DNA from: Sphagnum compactum
Taxonomy: Eukaryota > Bryophyta > Sphagnopsida > Sphagnales
Assembly: GCA_965153455.1 (NCBI GenBank)
Contig: OZ234501.1
Span: 2,170,001-2,234,000, forward strand
Length of the DNA: 64,000 nucleotides
Direction of reading: 5' to 3'
Below the pieces are notes generated by a model. It saw nothing but the letters and a program-made list of their open reading frames with translations. It ran no database searches and was not told the origin of the DNA. Of the stretch, positions 45,763 to 58,300 are shown piece after piece; the first letter of the stretch is position 1, and every line of letters begins with the position of its first letter. A program made the translations under genes and the position numbers.

Positions 45763-47030
45763 TTGGATCTTGGTCTTGACAACCATATCAATGGTATAAG
45801 AAATGAACCCATGAATATTATGAGGAAGCTAGACAAAAAGTACATTGTCAATATGTATGCATGATAGTTTATAATGGATTATGGTTCATGGCCATAAATG
45901 CCTTAGTGGTGAAAGTGGTTGATTGTTCACATACATACATTGACCAATCACTATCATTGGCAAATACACACACTTGTCCAAAACCATTGGGAAAACCACC
46001 CTAGTGATATGCACACATTCCACCATAGTGCCATGGTAGGAATAGTTAGTGGTTGGAAACACATGATCATGTATATATGGATGGACATTTGGCACCATAC
46101 TAAACTTCATTTGTAGCCTTGGATCTTAGCCTTAACATTATCCATGGTGTTGAAGCTCTTTCCCTTGTATATGACCATCACCATACATTTCCATAAGAAT
46201 GGTATACTAGTCAATTATGTGACACCTAAGCTTGGATTTTAGTCATGACATTGATAGTGTTAAAGTTCTCTAGGGTACATAGGAGTTCGCAACAACTTAT
46301 ATAAATGTTCAATAATCAACTTGGATCTTGGTCTTTACATTATCGATGGTATATATCAAAACAGATATTTAATTAGTAAGTAAGTGATCAATCATATAGC
46401 ATTTTGGATCTATTGTCAATAGGGTTAGAATTGTCTATGGTAGGAATTGACAACTATTTAATTATATAAATGGTCAAGAATCAACTTGGATTTTGGTCTT
46501 GACATTATCGATGGTATGTATTAGAACAAATATTAATTAACATGTAGATGATCATGAGTAGTATTCCCAACATATATATATCACACAAATCTACATTGGA
46601 TCTTGGATTTCACATTGGTGAGACTAATGTCCTAGCTTTTCAATTACATGAATATGTTGCAATTGTCAAGTAAAAATAATTAGGTTATAGCCAATAATAT
46701 TGTTGGATTCTGGTCTTGACAATTAGATCAATGGTATTAGAGATGAACCCATGAAGATTATGATCAAATTAAAAAAGGAGTAGGTTGTGAACATGTATGC
46801 ATGAGCATTTATGATGGATTATGGCTCATGGCCATTAGTGCTTAAGTGGTGATTATGGTTGATTGCTCACATAAATTGACCCATCTCTATCACCAACAAA
46901 TCCACTCACTTGTCCAAAACCACTTGGAAGACCACCCTAGTGATATGGACACGTTCCACCAAAATGCCATGGCTAGAACAGTTAAACTTGCTTGGAAGCA
47001 CATAATCCCATATATGTGAATGGACATTTG
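45763..47030 (+). repeat. Irregular tandem array of TTGGATCTTGGTCTTGACAT units bounded by a 330-bp direct duplication
   Basis: The word TTGGATYTTGGTCTTGACAT, followed in good copies by TATCGATGGTAT, starts at about 45763, 46119, 46232, 46321, 46404, 46486, 46596 and 46703. Spacing in the middle is 82-113 bp. The first and last units are followed by a longer homologous block of about 330 bp (45763-46093 and 46703-47030) sharing ATGAACCCATGAA, GATGGATTATGGYTCATGGC and CACTTGTCCAAAACCA. The outer copies therefore flank an inner minisatellite-like array. Confidence 0.8.
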
Positions 47031-48000
47031 GGTTAATGTTGATTTTTAATATATTAAATTATCATATAGAAAAAGTTGTGCGCATGACTAATTAATGCAT
47101 GTTTGTCCGTAGGCATTCATTGTTCCAACTAGTTAATGCAAAATAGAGGCCAATGCAATATTGGTTAATAATTCTAGAGGTGTATGCATGTGGGCACAAA
47201 GGCCATAATTATCCCATACTCTAGACAATTTTTAGTACCAAAAGTGTTTGATGGACATGATTGGGGAACAACTAGCTATAGCACCCATTAAAAATATATA
47301 TGTCAAGGGTTGCACATGTGGGCATGACTAGATGTCTTTGTTTTAGCTACAGGTTGAATGAGTGGATATTGGAGAATTATATGCATACACTAACAACAAA
47401 TTAACTCTAGGACATTGAGCTACATGTGATTTTACCACATGACATTGGTCCTTGTCAAGATTTGTTCATTGCAATGAAATAGTTTGAACAATATCCTTGT
47501 GTGGCCAAATGACTTATCCTAATATATCTATCTTCAATATAAACTAATAGTGCAATGTAATCATGAATGCAATGTGCACTCTAATGGTCATCCCATTTTG
47601 CAATATAATATATTTTGAATACATTTTCCATTGTGCAATGGAAATTGGTTTAATTGTGTTTATGGCCTCAATCATGTTTTATCTCTAAATTCGCATATGT
47701 TGGCTACTTCCATTGTGGATGCATATGCATGTTCCATCAAATCCATAAACCAATACCATCTTAAACCATGCAAAGTGGAATATCATTATCAATTATGAAC
47801 CTATATACATAATCATGCTTACGTTGTACATGCCAGCTTCCATTACTTGCACATGTTCACCCAAATGCAACCACTCATGGATCACACCCAATGGAATCCA
47901 TTAGGACACCAAACCACTTTAATCCACTAGACCAATAGACCACCAACAAGTCCAGTAGACAAATCCACTAAACTTTCGTTAGTCCAATCCACTAGGCATT
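47031..48000. other. Spacer, nothing recognised
   Basis: Moderately AT-rich, no open frame or repeat of note. Confidence 0.45.
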
Positions 48001-48001
48001 A

Positions 48002-48442
48002 AGGGTGTAGTCATGTTAATAGGAGCCATTGTTGCCCATTTAAGTGACTACTTTTTAGGGAATATTCTTTAAATATTTTTGAAAAAAATCTTCAAAAAAA
48101 ATTTTAAGTCTTAAAAAAATTTGTTGAACTATTTTGTTAAAGTTTGTGTTAAAATTTGTCCAAAATATGCCATTTTCAAAGTTTTCCAAACCCATTTACA
48201 AGTCTTTTTATTGTTTTAAAACAATGGTTACATGGATATTACATTACTTTTGAAGGTCCAAATGTTAATGAAATAATTTCATATTTTGGACATTTGTAGA
48301 TTAAGATACTAGATTTGAAAAGGTGCAAAAAATTTAACTTATTTTCAAGTTTAAAATCTTCTTTTTTTAAATTGATGTAAAAAACAAAAAATTAAGCAAT
48401 GTTTACGACTGCTTTTGGCTCCTATTAGCATGACTGCACCCT
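48002..48442 (+). mobile_element. TIR element family M1, copy 2 (about 440 bp)
   Basis: Ends are GGGTGTAGTCATGTTAATAG on the left and, in reverse complement, GGGTGCAGTCATGCTAATAG on the right. About 24 of the first 26 positions match. TA flanks both sides (48000-48001 and 48443-48444). Locally the flank can also be read as TTAA on both sides, but only TA fits both copies. The interior is homologous to 27793-28211 throughout. It is non-coding and better preserved at the termini than copy 1. Confidence 0.85.
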
Positions 48443-48451
48443 TAAGTTAAA

Positions 48452-48907
48452 CTAGACGATTCCACCAAACCAATCCTTTATAATCAATGTATAGTGTAAT
48501 GACATGAATCCAATTCCACTAAAACTTAATTTGGGTGGAAATGTGCAATGGCTTAACACTAAGTTTTCCGGGTTTGTATAAAGGGGCAAATAATTGATTA
48601 TGGCCCACTTCATCCAAATAGTGAAAGAATAATTGTCCAAAAAAGATTGAACCTCCTTAAACACTCAAAGATCATTTGAATAAAATAGTAACACAATTCC
48701 ATCATTCACAAAGAACATGTCCACAAAAATAAAAGTTGAGTCAATATAGTTATTCACCTTCATATTCCAAGTTAGAATCTTGGAAAAGGGGTCAGAAACA
48801 AAAGGAATTGGAAGATTCCCAAGCACATCTTCAAGAACAAGGTCAACTATGTTATTTGAACTTGCGGAAACAAATATAATATACAAAAGGAAGGATGAAA
48901 TTTTCAA
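48452..48907 (-). pseudogene. Unrecognised coding relic, possibly methyltransferase-like
   Basis: The minus strand from 48907 is open except for one TGA at 48665-48667, which fits CGA to TGA. It reads NNIVDLVLEDVLGNLPIPF, STFIFVDMFFVNDGIVLLF and, after the stop, VFKEVQSFLDNYSFTIWMKW and AIINYLPLYTNPENL. It ends with a stop at 48452. The order (D-x-V-x-x-N-L-P, then DGIVLLF, then FL-x-x-Y-x-F-x-I-x-x-KW) is loosely like the catalytic half of an amino-methyltransferase fold, where a D/N-P-P-Y/W motif precedes a G-rich strand. The key motif is not intact here. I do not recognise the family with confidence. The relic ends within 10 bp of the M1 element. Confidence 0.3.
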
Positions 48908-51770
48908 TGGATTTCACCTACACATAATAGTGATCATGAATTCAAAAGTCATGATAGGAAGAAAAGAAATCTTTCACATCAAATTCACAAGATACAAAGA
49001 AGATGAGATATTCACCTTGTGGATGAAATCCATGACAAATTCATATTTAGTAAGCCACATTCTTGTGTTGATTTTAATGGAAACCTTTAACCATAAAAGG
49101 ACAGGATAAAAGGAAAACATTTTCAAGAATCTTTTCTTCCTTTTTGATGGGGGAATGATAGGAATATAACAAGATGGTGGAATCCTATTACTAAGGTTGG
49201 GCTCTAAAAACTATGAGACCACACGTCTCCAACTAGATCTCTTTCTAATTCTAAAATCTTCGATGTCTTTAGGTGGAAAGGTTGAATAAACTTAAACATC
49301 TACAAAGTATGGGCTTGTCAAAACCTCCCCTTAATCGACAATGATATTTTGCTTGCCTTTGCCTTTATTCTTGTTTGGTAACTTTTTATTGGGAACATCA
49401 ATGTCCAACCCATTGGAACTTGCAAGTTTTTCATGGAAGTTAACTCATGATTCTCCCAAATAACAACTTTAAAAACCAAGATACTATCCTGAAGGTAATT
49501 GAAATACCAACCACAATCAACCAAATGTGATGATGACCAATCCTTGAAATCTTTCTAATACATAGTGATGCTAGCCTTAAAGTAGACCATATCCTGAGAA
49601 GATTTAGAATCTCATTAAGTGCATCAACTAGAAGGATGATCTGGTAAATATACCTTTAAAATTTTGAACTTTTCTTGTGAATTCAACATCATAGTTGTTG
49701 ATTTTAACTTAATATATTTGTCATGGCTTTTTTTGGCATGAAGAATAACACATTTTTCCCTTATCAACATTTTGTATTTTTCAACTTTTTTCAACACCAA
49801 GAGTAGATGTTGAAGGTTAATTCTAAATAATGGAGAATAACAAGTGTTGTATAGGCAAATATTTGAAATGAATGGACTATGGTGAATTGAAGGATAAGTT
49901 GAAAAATTTGTACTTATAAAATATTCTTTTGAAAATTTCCTTTCCTCCAACTTGTTCCTAGGATTTACTCCTTCATATACCACCTTTAAACTTGAATTCC
50001 TTGAAGAAATAAGTCTCCCAAACAACAAGCTTCCATTCACAGATATAGTCCATAAGGGATCTCAATATCTAGGGACATCCTGAATAGAGACGATGAGATC
50101 AGACATCGTCACATCGTAGAGCTTTCAAGTGCCTTTGTCTCAAGTTGAAATCAAAGGAAATGGAATTCTTAAACTTTCGAAATGGATTGTGAAATTATCC
50201 CAAGCAAGAATGAAACAAACTTTCAAGAATGCAACATACTAACTTGATGCCAAAATATTGCTTTATGCAACCACTTATCAAATTGGGAATCTAAAAATCC
50301 TTGTTTTGGAACTTTTTGGCTTCCCTCAAAACATTCGGCTTCTTCCACTATTTGAACCAAATGTCTTTTTGTTCATGGTTGACAAAAGAATACATAAGCA
50401 TTACAACTTTTCTAAGAATATTTAAGGCTCAAAGTTGGTGTTGTAATGAGCCTATATCTTATGCAAAAACTTAAGGAAGGATCACATAGATGTAAATGCT
50501 TGTAGAATGTGGAATAATGATCCTTTCACACCTACTCCATGGCCTTTTCCATGAGTTCTTAGATCTTGTCAAATGAACGTTCTCCATTATCAAGAACCTT
50601 TTCATAATATAACTTGACATCCATTATGAATTGTAGAAGAAAACTCCCTTTGTACACAAGGGATGGATACATAACATTTATCAACCAAATTTTCTTGAAT
50701 TAAATCTTGAGACATGGTGATCATAATGATGTTAAAAACTATTTTACCTTATACATGTATTAAGAAAAAACCTCGAATGTGAAAAATGCCATGTCTTCCA
50801 AGACTTGCCTTCACACTTTTTGTACATATTGGCAAGAAGGACATCTTTGAATTGTTTCAATGGAATGATGCCGATGCTCTGAATCTAAAAAATTTCAGAG
50901 CCTTACATTTGCATTGTTAATGAACACAAGCAAACAAAAAGAATAGATAAACGAAAATCAATGAAGAAGGTCATAAACATACTTGTTCATTTCTGTCGTT
51001 GCTACGAGGAGTTCCACTAAGCCATGGGATGTATCCAACAATATGAAATCAACGGATATGTGCCAAGATACATCCTCATTATGGACACAATTGAACCTTG
51101 TGATTGTCATCCCAAACCAAAAACACATGCCTTGAAAATCTTTGGAGATCTAGATCTGTCATCAAAAAGGACTCAAAACTCTCATTCTCCACATGCTAAT
51201 GAACATTTCATGAGGGCTCATCTTCATCAATGGATTTTCCTCTTCCTCCCAATTTGTATGGGATAAGTAGAAAATTTTGTCCCCTTCTTTATACCCCGTT
51301 TGGAACACATTTTCCATTTTCAAGATGTCAATTTTAAAAGTTGAGCAAACGATTGGCACCAGCACAATGCAACACAAAGGTATGTTCATCCTAACCTTCC
51401 TTTTTGGAAAAATCTTGTACTTCTCCAATATCTTGACCTTGTTGATCTTAGTTTTGACTTTGGACTATTTGAAGAGTCTTGTTGAACGATTGTGCATTGT
51501 GTTCCATGGATCCCTTGGATGCACAAACAAATTGAAACACAGAAAATTACTTCAACAATATCGAATTTTTTTTAAAATGCAAGCATTATCAAAGCACAAT
51601 GACTTCCTTCACATAGAAATGGAGAAGCTGGATTTGTAAATTCAAGTCTGGCAGTTTGTTTAGACATGATTAGGATCAAGAATAAAATTGACAAAACTAT
51701 TTTCAAGCCTTGAGACAATAAAGAAAAAAGGCATTCCAAATGTAATTCAGCCTCATGGAAAATGACCATG
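48908..51770. other. Spacer with scattered open frames, possible decayed coding DNA on -
   Basis: Minus-strand frames at 49318-49524, 49624-50040 (138 codons, with ISSRNSSLKVVYEGVNPRNK) and 51162-51428 (with QTGYKEGDKIFYLSHTNW) have more protein-like composition than other spacers. They could be upstream pieces of the relic at 48452-48907. I cannot join them or name a family. Plus-strand frames over 51024-51639 overlap the last one. Confidence 0.3.
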
Positions 51771-54593
51771 GAAAATGAAATCCATGATAAACTATGGAAA
51801 TTGATTATGGAAAAAGTAGATAATCATGTTGCAGCAAGGAAGTTACTTTTTGCTTACCTCCTGCAAAAGAAAAGCTTGGAACATGGTTTGACAAAAGCAA
51901 AGCCTTCTCAAAGCAAAAATGAGGTCCAAGAGTCTATAAGAAAAAACATTTAAAAAATACAAGATGATAAACATTCATCACGCAGTAAGAGTTACATTCA
52001 CATTGAGTAGCTTTTCAGAGCCTTATGTTGTCAATAATAGGTCCACAGGGATCGTAGTGGGAGATGATGAGTTGAAAGGGATATGTTGAAGAAGCATTAC
52101 TTAGAAATGAGTGGGCAGAACAAAAGCATCAGTATGCATTGCATTGTAGGGGATTTAGTGTAGCAGCTCAATGGACTGAGTGAACACTGAGAGCGCTGAT
52201 CTCTGGCCAAACCTGGAATTAAATAATGAATGTGACAGTCCAGGGCACTTTGTTAGATTGCATTGCAAAGCTGGTTATATCTCTGGTTAATACTTTAGGG
52301 TTGTAATAGTTTGTGTGAGATGTGTCAGAGCCGTTTGGGAAAGGTAACTCGTCTGAATTTACAGATTTGGGTTGCATGTTGTTCCAGTAGTTAGCAGATA
52401 GGCAGGAAGCAGAACATGTTTTGGAACATATCTTAGGTACAGCAATTATAATTTGTCTCTGCTAGAATGTGCCCCTTTCTCTGTCCACACTACAACTGCT
52501 CATCCTTGTTCCATTTGCTACAGGAGGTTGCTATTACACAGTTGTGTTGAGGCTGCCCAGAGAAGAGAGAACACACTAATGGGAGCAACACAAGGCACGA
52601 AAAAGTAGGGTAGAAAACCAGAGACACGCAATGACCCAAAGCACCATTCTAGGACAATCATGTGACGACCATATCCTCCAATTCCGGTATTCTCTGCCTC
52701 ACAGAAGCCAAGACTCCACCACATGTTGAAATTGTGTTCACTGTGGAAAGAAAGAGCTCTGTACCATAAGAAGCTCCACAAGTGCCTCAGCAAAAGCAGC
52801 ATTACCATAGCCATCCCCAATAAAAGAAATGGACCCAAGCCCTTTAAAGAAAACATCCATGCTTGGCGACCGTCCACTCTGTTGCAGCAAGCAACCTGCC
52901 ATGGCCCCATCCACCTCCCAGAAGACATCATAATGGAATGTCAAAACACAATTTGACTCACTTTAAATCAGTCCCATGAACCATGAACACAGGATTATTC
53001 AGCCTGACCACACAACAAACAGGACAGAACACCTACTAGAATATGGATCATGGGTATGAAACACAACCAGTGCCAATTCAGCAGGTGATTTCTGCACAAC
53101 GCCAAATTACAAGTCATGTTCAAACAGTGTAATAAACAAAAGAGACCAAGTGCTTATCTTAGGAAAAAACTACTGGCTACCAAATGATCAACTAACTACT
53201 GAGATGCACCTCACGTGTCACTTTTTCTGCATTATCAAAGGTTAGTCTACTCAATCAGTTGCAGTGAAATAGCCCTTACATCCAAACCAACAAGGAAAAA
53301 CTTGTTACCTGACCACTCAAATCTTCATAGAAAGCTCTGCAGAAAAAAACCCCCTGTTCCACACCCACACAACATCATTGGTGGTTAGAATGCCCTTCCA
53401 AATAAGACACTTCAGGTCTGAAACCACAAATATTCTGGACTCAACACTTCAGAGCAGATTATTTAGATGCCATAGAGTCTTTACCCATGAAATCAGTCCA
53501 GCCCAATGAACCCAGGTAACAGAATCATCTAGTAGCCTTTGAGCTTTTCACATTTTAATTGTTGGGCAGGTCTGGTATTGTGCCATTGAGGGTTAGCTAC
53601 ACATTATTTGAACTCTATTCCTCAGCTGCTTGAGCTTGTATGTGCCAAAGACATTATCAGAGTACTACTGAACCATGTCATTTTGCTAATGCCACAATTT
53701 CAAAAGGTAAACTATATAGTCACCATGACCAAACAATCCCAAGAAATCTAGGACTTGAAATCCCCTAGCTGCAATATAGCTAAATTGACTGCAAATAGAC
53801 ATCTAGCAGCGACTACAGCAATTGCACAAAAACTGCCACTGGCAAGTTGGCAATAAGCTCTAAAACGCAGCTATTAGCTTGAAGCTACATGAGAGCAACA
53901 GTTAATTAATCAGGAACCTTCAGGGGCTATACACATTATCCTATCCATGTTCTGCACATTGTGATGGCCATCAGTACTTAGGAAATGATTCCCGAAAAGA
54001 AGAGTAAGGGATTCCAATTATCATCGTTAACAGGTTCTGCAAAGAAGAAGCAGAATAACAGAAAGTCTGCCTGCAATAAGGTCTCATTGCCTCTTCCTAA
54101 AATTAGACAACGGTTACTGTATACGCAGTCAGATAAGTAAATGGGGAAAGTGCCTTTGCCACGGTGCTGATTGAACCCTATCTCTTCTAGAAAGCACAAG
54201 TGACACAAGGAGGAACACGATTGACCAACCGAAGAACAAAAACAATGCAGTATCTGACAAAAACCCTGACCAAGAACCTCATAGCCATTCAGAAGGCTAC
54301 TGCCTTTTGTCCCAATCTCGGCAATTTCTGCTCACCACAAGACTCCGAACCCTCTAGGCTCCTATAGTATGAACGACTGCCCAACCCCAGCGACAACAGC
54401 GCAACTGGATTGCCTATGGCATGAAACACCCTGCATGAACCCATTAAAACCCTTACCCATGGGAAGAAAGGCAACTCGTTGCCTGTATTTGTCCTGGAGC
54501 GCTCGGAAGCCCTTACATTCCTTAGTTTGGAGAACAGCCGACCCGAACGACCTATAACAGACTACTGCGTACAACCTCTAGTGTGCACCGACT
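51771..54593. other. Spacer upstream of the coiled-coil gene
   Basis: Balanced base composition and few homopolymers from about 52000 on, as expected near a gene. Minus-strand frames at 52518-52944 and 54289-54574 overlap one another in different frames and have no recognisable domain. A divergent non-coding transcript is possible but not supported. Confidence 0.4.
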
Positions 54594-54602
54594 AAACCCT
54601 AA
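54594..54602 (+). promoter_or_regulatory. Telo-box-like motif AAACCCTAA
   Basis: AAACCCTAA lies 262 bp upstream of the start codon of the coiled-coil gene. In plants this motif is known near transcription starts of translation-related and other housekeeping genes. One short motif can occur by chance. Confidence 0.4.
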
Positions 54603-54863
54603 ACACTTGCAAATGTGGCCAGAAGCCATAACCTCGCTTGATGCGCAATCGACAAAATGCACCTGTGTATGGTCTAACCTCGCGATCTTCTCGATGTACT
54701 CTGCCATCACTATTAACCACGCAAAAATAGTAAGCGAAATTTTCAGAAATTAGTCGTTGTACTGCAATTTGAAGTAGAACAGAGGACGACGACGCGAGGA
54801 GAAGAAGGTGAATTAGAGGCGACGAACAAGGAGGAGGGGGAGATTGATGCGTCCGGAAAGAAG

Positions 54864-55336
54864 ATGTCACTGCGGATCAAGGCCGTGGTGGAGAATTTTG
54901 TGAGGGACTTGAAGGCGGCGTTGGACGCGGACATCCAGGACGGCATCATGAAGGAGAGGGAGATGAACAGCTATCTGGAAGAGCGGGAGAGGGAGGTTGC
55001 TGAGCGGGAGGCGGCTTGGAAAGCGGACCTCAGTCGAAGGGAGGTGAGACTTCCACCTTGGCTGTCGACGTTTGAGCTTGCTTGGTTTTTGTTCCGGTAT
55101 GTAGGAGGGAGAAATGAATGTTGAGTTCATGTTTTGGCGATTGGGGTTGTTGTATGTGATAGGCAGAACTTGCAAAGCAAGAAGCACGGCTGAAAGTTGA
55201 GAGAGAGAATCTGGAGAAGGAGAAGAGCGTGCTGATGGGAACTGCCTCTAGTCTGGATCATCAGGATGGAGCACTGGAGATCACAGTCAGCGGTGAAAAG
55301 TATCGTTGCCTCCGTTTTTCTAAAGCGAAGAAATGA
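54864..55336 (+). CDS. Small conserved charged coiled-coil protein, 117 aa, two exons, function unknown
   Basis: Exons are 54864-55043 (60 codons) and 55163-55336 (57 codons plus TGA). The intron is GGGAG|GTGAGA...GATAG|GCAG (phase 0, 119 bp). Residues 1-24 (MSLRIKAVVENFVRDLKAAL and following) precede a long heptad-like helix rich in E, R and K: MKEREMNSYLEEREREVAER, EAAWKADLSRRE, AELAKQEARLKVERENLEKE. Splicing continues this helix without a break in register or character, which supports the model. The C-terminal third is GTASSLDHQDGALEITVSGE followed by KYRCLRFSKAKK. From memory, land plants share a protein of about this length with the same coiled coil and a nearly identical C-terminal tail, usually annotated as uncharacterised. 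No enzymatic motif, signal peptide or membrane segment is present. An upstream out-of-frame ATG at 54847 opens a short frame overlapping the start. It is not near another gene. Confidence 0.85.
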
Positions 55337-58300
55337 TGCCAATTTGGCATTGGTGCATAGCGTAATGTGGGTGCGGAGGTCTGTGGATTTGCAGACTACT
55401 TGTGTACAATATTGTTTTGGTCATATCAGAGGAAGAGAGGAAATTAGGTTGGGCCTTATGGCATAAAGCTCAGCCGGCTCTCCCCTTCTGGCATTTGTTC
55501 AAGTGATTTGACTGTGGTCTCCAGGTGTTGTTCTCTCAGCTCTCAGCAGCAGTCATTGCAATGACTTAGGTTTGGGAAGCTCTATGCGCAGAGTGGGAAA
55601 GAGAATGGTAGCAAGAGAGGACATGATTCTAGTCTTTTTTCTGCCCCATGAGAGGTTGGTGTGGTCATGAGTGGTGCAAAGCTGAATTTTGGAGGTTATC
55701 TAGGTTTGACTAAATCAGGGGAAGAACTTAGCAAATGAAGTGACCAGCAGACTCTGGATCCAATGAGCATTTGTTATTTCCTTATCAGTATGAGATGTAT
55801 AAGGTTGATAACATTGTTGTGACCCCCTCCACCTACCTTTGATGGTGATTTGATTGAGTAAATATGAATGGGATCAGAGGAGGTATGCCCTGTGGCACAT
55901 GGCCTTGGAGATATTGTTAGCCTTGTTGTTTGGAAGTTGTGTAGCTTATGTGGTACTGGAGTTATCTCTGCCATTCTCAAGCCTGCCAGAATTCGAAGCA
56001 AACCACCAAGTGTTTGTGCTCAGTTCCCATGTGACAAACTCTTTAAAGTTGGCACTGTAGCTGAGTTTGGTGGCACATTTGTAGTATAATGGTAAACTAC
56101 TATGCAGTCTCTATTAGAAGGGACTGTTGATGGCGCTGTGTGGTTCTAAAGATACTTCTGCACCAACAAAGGTTATTTCCATAAGGGGATGTCTAGTGAC
56201 ATGCTGATAGGGAGTGGTGGCCACCTAGGACTATGTTGTGTAATTTTGTAACATTCACTATTGTTTTTCTTATTTTATTACACAAAGTGTGTTTCCATTG
56301 TATAATGCAAGATTTCCGCGGAAGATCTTGATTTAGTTTGGCTGATAAAGGGAGAATCAATGAAGAGCAACAAACATAGTAAGGAGGGTAGGTGGATGAC
56401 AAACAGAACAATGGAAGGGATCAGAAAGGCAACAGAAATGGAGAGGATGGTGTTTGGACAGCAGCCTAGGCAATGGGGACAGCCATTGAAAATGCAGCTA
56501 CCTATGCCTTTCTCTATGCAAGTATTTGGATATCTAATCGTCATTGGTTTCGCAAAACAATGCAGAGCCTGATAAACTACCCAAAAAATTCACTAGAATA
56601 ATCATGCATACAGCTTGAAAATGTGTGATATCATCATAGAACTGTATAGGAAAACCTTGCAGATAAAGTAAAACTGAAATGGATAAATTCCCACAAGGAC
56701 ATGAAAGTTAAGCACTTTGGATTGTACTATTAGGAATAGGTGGCCAACTAACTCTATTGGTGGTGCAACCCAGTGAGTCCACTTCTTAAAAGAAGCACTA
56801 CATAAGAAGTGACAAAAAAATTTGAATAACGGATGTACTAATGGGTCAGTCTGTGAAAGAGGCACAAGATATGATATTGAACAACAAATAAAGCTTCCAG
56901 TAACACAACTCTTGGAGGACTCTGACAATGTGTAACAAGGGCATGTAAATCATGAAACCAAATAAGCAAAATGTAGGACTGGTGATTTTGGAACATGGAA
57001 GAGAATTGAACTTTAAGAAGTTCTGAAAGACAAAGCAGGATTGAACAAGAAGTGGGAGGGATGCAGGAGTTAGTTCAGCTTATGCATTCCAGCTTTTAGG
57101 GACCCTTGTCGCAGGCATCAAACATCCAGCTTCTAAAGTCTGCTGCTCCCTTAAACTTACATGATTTGCAGATTCGAACAGGAAATGAGGATGGACTACT
57201 AGACCAATAGCTCCATCACACCTTAGTACTCCCTGGGCGCACGCTGCAAGTTTTGGACACACCTCACAAGACAAACTGTTTGAGAATACCCACCTCACAT
57301 GACCCTCTTCACATAACTCAACCAATCCAAAAATTTCATAAATTCATATAACTAGCCAACAATGCAAAAGATGTTCACAGAACCTATATTGCTAAAGAAG
57401 CTATATAGCAGCCCATATGAACCATATTCAAAACTTCATTACAGGACATATTGTCACTAACAAAAAAATAGACCCTATTCTCCTTGTCAGTAGAGGACCC
57501 TCCAAATGAATGTCATATAGAAGCCAAGTTCAACATGTGGCAGACTCTCTTAAACCAAAACTTGGTAGGCCCAATTTTTGCCACTTGTTCCACACTACAA
57601 TTACCAGGGCATTAAGGTACAAAGAAATCATTATCCAGTTATTCAGTTACAAAAGAGCGTAGATAATCATGATAAAAACAGTCCTCAAACTGTCAACCTG
57701 CGCTATACCTTCTCCGAGTCCTTTCAACAATAAGAAATTTCCTAAACTTCCTAAGATCCACCAACCGAAGCTCAGGAAGATGGTGACAGTTGCTAGTACT
57801 CTCCAACTAACATGCAGAAAGATGAGACATGAGTAAACAATCTAATTCAAGAACTAGTGCCATTGCAAGTCAATGCCTTTCAGATACAATGATCAGAGTC
57901 ACTAAAGACATCTGGAAGGTTTTGGATTTTTCTCAAAAGCTTGTTGTGTGATGTCTTTCACTGATGCAAAGTTAGAGATCCAAATTCTAAATTTCCAAGA
58001 ACAGCATGCCTGTGAAGCATTGGATATTTTCTTAGAACTATTCATTGCCTCCTTCCACGACAACCAACTTCTCCTCCGGCTCTGAGTTTCATTTGATGTT
58101 AACACTAACAGAGATGATCTCCCTCCCAGTGGGAGAGAATTTACGATTAATAAAGCCTGCCCGTTTTCAGCTTAAAAAATTGGGCCAGGTCTTTACATAA
58201 TTTTAAGGCATTACACCAGCACAAGATTTTGGGCATAAACAATGGAATTTCCAACAATGCCGCTATCAAGCACATCAAGGTATGAGATTGCAGACATATC

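Noticed and set aside
52518-52944. 137-codon minus-strand frame and an overlapping 68-codon frame
   Set aside because: Two frames are open over the same bases, neither shows a domain, and no splice or start context supports a gene.
55868-56089. 73-codon frame downstream of the coiled-coil gene
   Set aside because: An overlapping second frame is also open, no domain is seen, and the gene already ends at 55336 with its expected C-terminus.
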